Assembly (NCBI GenBank): GCA_030679805.1 | Contig: JAUXST010000270.1 | Span: 1-6,227, forward strand | Reading direction: 5' to 3' | DNA: 6,227 nt | From: Reyranella sp. | GTDB taxonomy: Bacteria; Pseudomonadota; Alphaproteobacteria; Reyranellales; Reyranellaceae | Shown: in pieces, positions 4,889 through 6,227 of the stretch | How the letters are laid out: every line of letters begins with the position of its first letter | Numbering within the stretch: position 1 is the first letter of the stretch | Program-made: the position numbers and the translations under genes | The notes under the pieces: model-generated | What the model was told of the DNA's origin: nothing | Database searches by the model: none | What the model saw: the letters and a program-made list of their open reading frames with translations, nothing else

Positions 4889-6121
4889 TTGGTCTATCCG
4901 CGGGATGAGAGCAATGTCCGCCTGAAAGAGGCGGTCCGCCGAAATCGCGTCCTGTCCCGCGAGGGACTTCTGGAGCACGTCTTCGAACGGCTGTTCCGCG
5001 GCCTCGTCTACACTCAGATATGGGAAGACCCGGAGATCGACCTCGAGGCGCTGGCGCTCGGGCTCGACAGCCATGTCGTGGCGATCGCTTCGGGTGGCTG
5101 CAACATCCTCTCCTACCTCACGGCGGGGCCGGCGCGGATCACCGCAGTCGATCTCAGCCAGGCCCATGTGGCGCTCAACCGGCTGAAACTGGTGGCGGCG
5201 AGTCGCCTGCCGTCGTGGGAGATGTTCTATCGCTTCTTCGGTTCGGCCGACGACGGGGCCAATGTCGCGGTCTACCACCGGCTGATCGCGCCGCATCTCG
5301 ATCCCCAGAGTCGCGCCTACTGGCAGGGCCGCAGCGTGCAGCATTTCGGCCGGCGTCGCATTTCGATCTTCGCCCGCAATGCCTATCGCCATGGCGTGCT
5401 GGGCCGCTTCATCGGCCTCGCCCATGCCGCCGCGCGCCTGCACGGCGTCGACCTGCGCGATCTCCTGAGCGCCCGCACGGTGGCCGAGCAGCGCCACTTC
5501 TTCGAGACGGCGCTGGCGCCGCTGTTCGACCGCCGCGCGGTGCGCTGGGCGACCGGCAACCGGCTCTCGCTCTACGGCCTCGGCATCCCGCCGGCGCAAT
5601 ACGAGGCGCTGGCCAGTGGCCGCGGCATGAGCGCCGTGTTGCGCGAACGGGTCGAGCGCCTCGCCTGCGGCTTCAGCCTCGCCGACAACTACTTCGCCTG
5701 GCAAGCCTTCGGCCGGCGCTACGGGGGCGGCGGCGAGGGGCCGTTGCCGCCCTATCTCAGGCGCGACCGGTTCGACATCGTCCGCGCCCGCGTCGACCGG
5801 GTGGAGGTCTTGAACCGCTCGATCACCGAATATCTCGCCGCCTGTCCCGACGCCTCGCGCGACCGCTACGTGCTGCTCGACGCCCAGGACTGGATGACCG
5901 ACGACCAGCTCAACGCGCTGTGGACCGAGATCACGCGTACGGCGCGGCCCGGGGCGCGGGTAATCTTCCGGACCGCGGCCGAGCCGTCGCTGCTGCCGGG
6001 CCGCCTCGATCCGGCGCTGCTCGGCCGCTGGCGCTATGAGGTCGCGGCGTCGCAGGACTTCACGGCACGCGACCGCTCGGCGATCTACGGCGGCTTCCAT
6101 CTCTATATGTTGGCAGACTGA
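4889..6121 (+). CDS. btaA: S-adenosylmethionine:diacylglycerol 3-amino-3-carboxypropyltransferase (BtaA, DUF3419)
   Basis: BtaA makes diacylglyceryl-homoserine by moving the 3-amino-3-carboxypropyl group of S-adenosylmethionine to diacylglycerol, the first step of betaine lipid (DGTS) synthesis at the inner membrane. Family marks in a 410-residue protein are LVYTQIWEDPEIDLEAL (about 39-55), the SAM-binding part VVAIASGGCNILSYL (63-77) with AVDLSQAHVALNRLKL (86-101), and near the end YVLLDAQDWMTDDQLNALW followed by a strand with VIFRTAAEPSLLPGRL. Length is near that of known BtaA proteins. There is no in-frame ATG at the N terminus. TTG at 4889 has GGAG exactly 8 bases upstream and is my choice. 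TTG at 4865 would add 8 residues but has no ribosome site. The gap to the toxin gene is 49-73 bases, with no terminator or convincing promoter seen. btaB follows after 3 bases, confirming the pathway. Such lipids replace phospholipids under phosphate limitation in several alphaproteobacteria; I see no convincing PhoB box here. Confidence 0.93.
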   Translation: MVYPRDESNVRLKEAVRRNRVLSREGLLEHVFERLFRGLVYTQIWEDPEIDLEALALGLDSHVVAIASGGCNILSYLTAGPARITAVDLSQAHVALNRLKLVAASRLPSWEMFYRFFGSADDGANVAVYHRLIAPHLDPQSRAYWQGRSVQHFGRRRISIFARNAYRHGVLGRFIGLAHAAARLHGVDLRDLLSARTVAEQRHFFETALAPLFDRRAVRWATGNRLSLYGLGIPPAQYEALASGRGMSAVLRERVERLACGFSLADNYFAWQAFGRRYGGGGEGPLPPYLRRDRFDIVRARVDRVEVLNRSITEYLAACPDASRDRYVLLDAQDWMTDDQLNALWTEITRTARPGARVIFRTAAEPSLLPGRLDPALLGRWRYEVAASQDFTARDRSAIYGGFHLYMLAD

Positions 6122-6124
6122 TCG

Positions 6125-6227
6125 GTGAGCGACGCCGTCGCCTCGTCCGACCTGATGGACCGCATCTACCGTCGGCAGCGGTATTTCTACGACAGCACGC
6201 GTAAGTACTATCTGCTGGGCCGCGACC
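6125..6227 (+). CDS. btaB: Diacylglyceryl-homoserine N-methyltransferase BtaB, first 34 codons (runs off the right edge)
   Basis: BtaB methylates the amino group of diacylglyceryl-homoserine three times with S-adenosylmethionine to give DGTS. Only the N terminus is present: a GTG start 3 bases after the btaA stop, then SDAVASSDLMDRIYRRQRY and FYDSTRKYYLLGRD. The MDRIYRRQR and DSTRKYYLLGRD segments are the typical beginning of BtaB proteins. An ATG at 6155 (the Met of MDRIYRRQ) is an alternative start. Neither has a clear Shine-Dalgarno, so coupling to btaA is likely. The methyltransferase domain lies outside the window. Confidence 0.85.
   Translation, partial: MSDAVASSDLMDRIYRRQRYFYDSTRKYYLLGRD

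Noticed and set aside
4514..6100. Long open frame of 528 codons on the minus strand opposite btaA and the toxin gene
   Set aside because: It is the mirror of two well-recognised genes in GC-rich DNA. Its translation is Arg/Gly/Ala/Glu-rich with no recognisable domain.

Overview
The window looks like chromosomal DNA of an alphaproteobacterium. It is GC-rich and tightly packed. It carries the start of a btaA-btaB betaine-lipid operon, a response-regulator-free HisKA_2-type histidine kinase, and a Crp/Fnr regulator of a kind familiar from Rhizobiales/Rhodospirillales relatives. The genus cannot be fixed from the sequence alone. No RNA gene, insertion sequence, CRISPR array or prophage part was seen, and no stretch over 300 bases lacks a gene.

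Left part (1-4048, all on the minus strand, so read from right to left): an O6-alkylguanine-DNA methyltransferase (ogt) overlaps an AlkA-type 3-methyladenine glycosylase by 4 bases (ATGA). After 46 bases comes a Crp/Fnr regulator, after 99 bases a GAF-HisKA_2 sensor kinase, and after 56 bases a malonyl-CoA decarboxylase that runs off the left edge. The first two form a clear DNA-alkylation repair pair. The other three share the direction, but the gaps allow separate promoters. The two gaps flanking the Crp gene hold an inverted 14-base element (13/14 identical), and the upstream copy overlaps a Crp/Fnr-type box.

Right part (4107-6227, plus strand): a Phd/YefM antitoxin and a PIN-domain (VapC-like) toxin form a two-gene toxin-antitoxin operon. 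Its promoter is readable. A -35/-10 pair with 17-base spacing places the transcription start on or next to the antitoxin ATG (leaderless). A 24-base near-perfect palindrome overlaps the last base of the -35, fills the spacer and covers the -10, as expected for an autoregulatory operator. After the toxin come btaA (S-adenosylmethionine:diacylglycerol 3-amino-3-carboxypropyltransferase) and the first 34 codons of btaB (the N-methyltransferase). Together these make diacylglyceryl-trimethylhomoserine, a phosphorus-free membrane lipid.

All main genes fall into known families, and I do not see a clearly new system. The most interesting points are regulatory (the toxin-antitoxin operator and leaderless start, and the repeated element around the Crp gene) and one structural oddity, a sensor kinase whose GAF domain appears to lack about 20 central residues.
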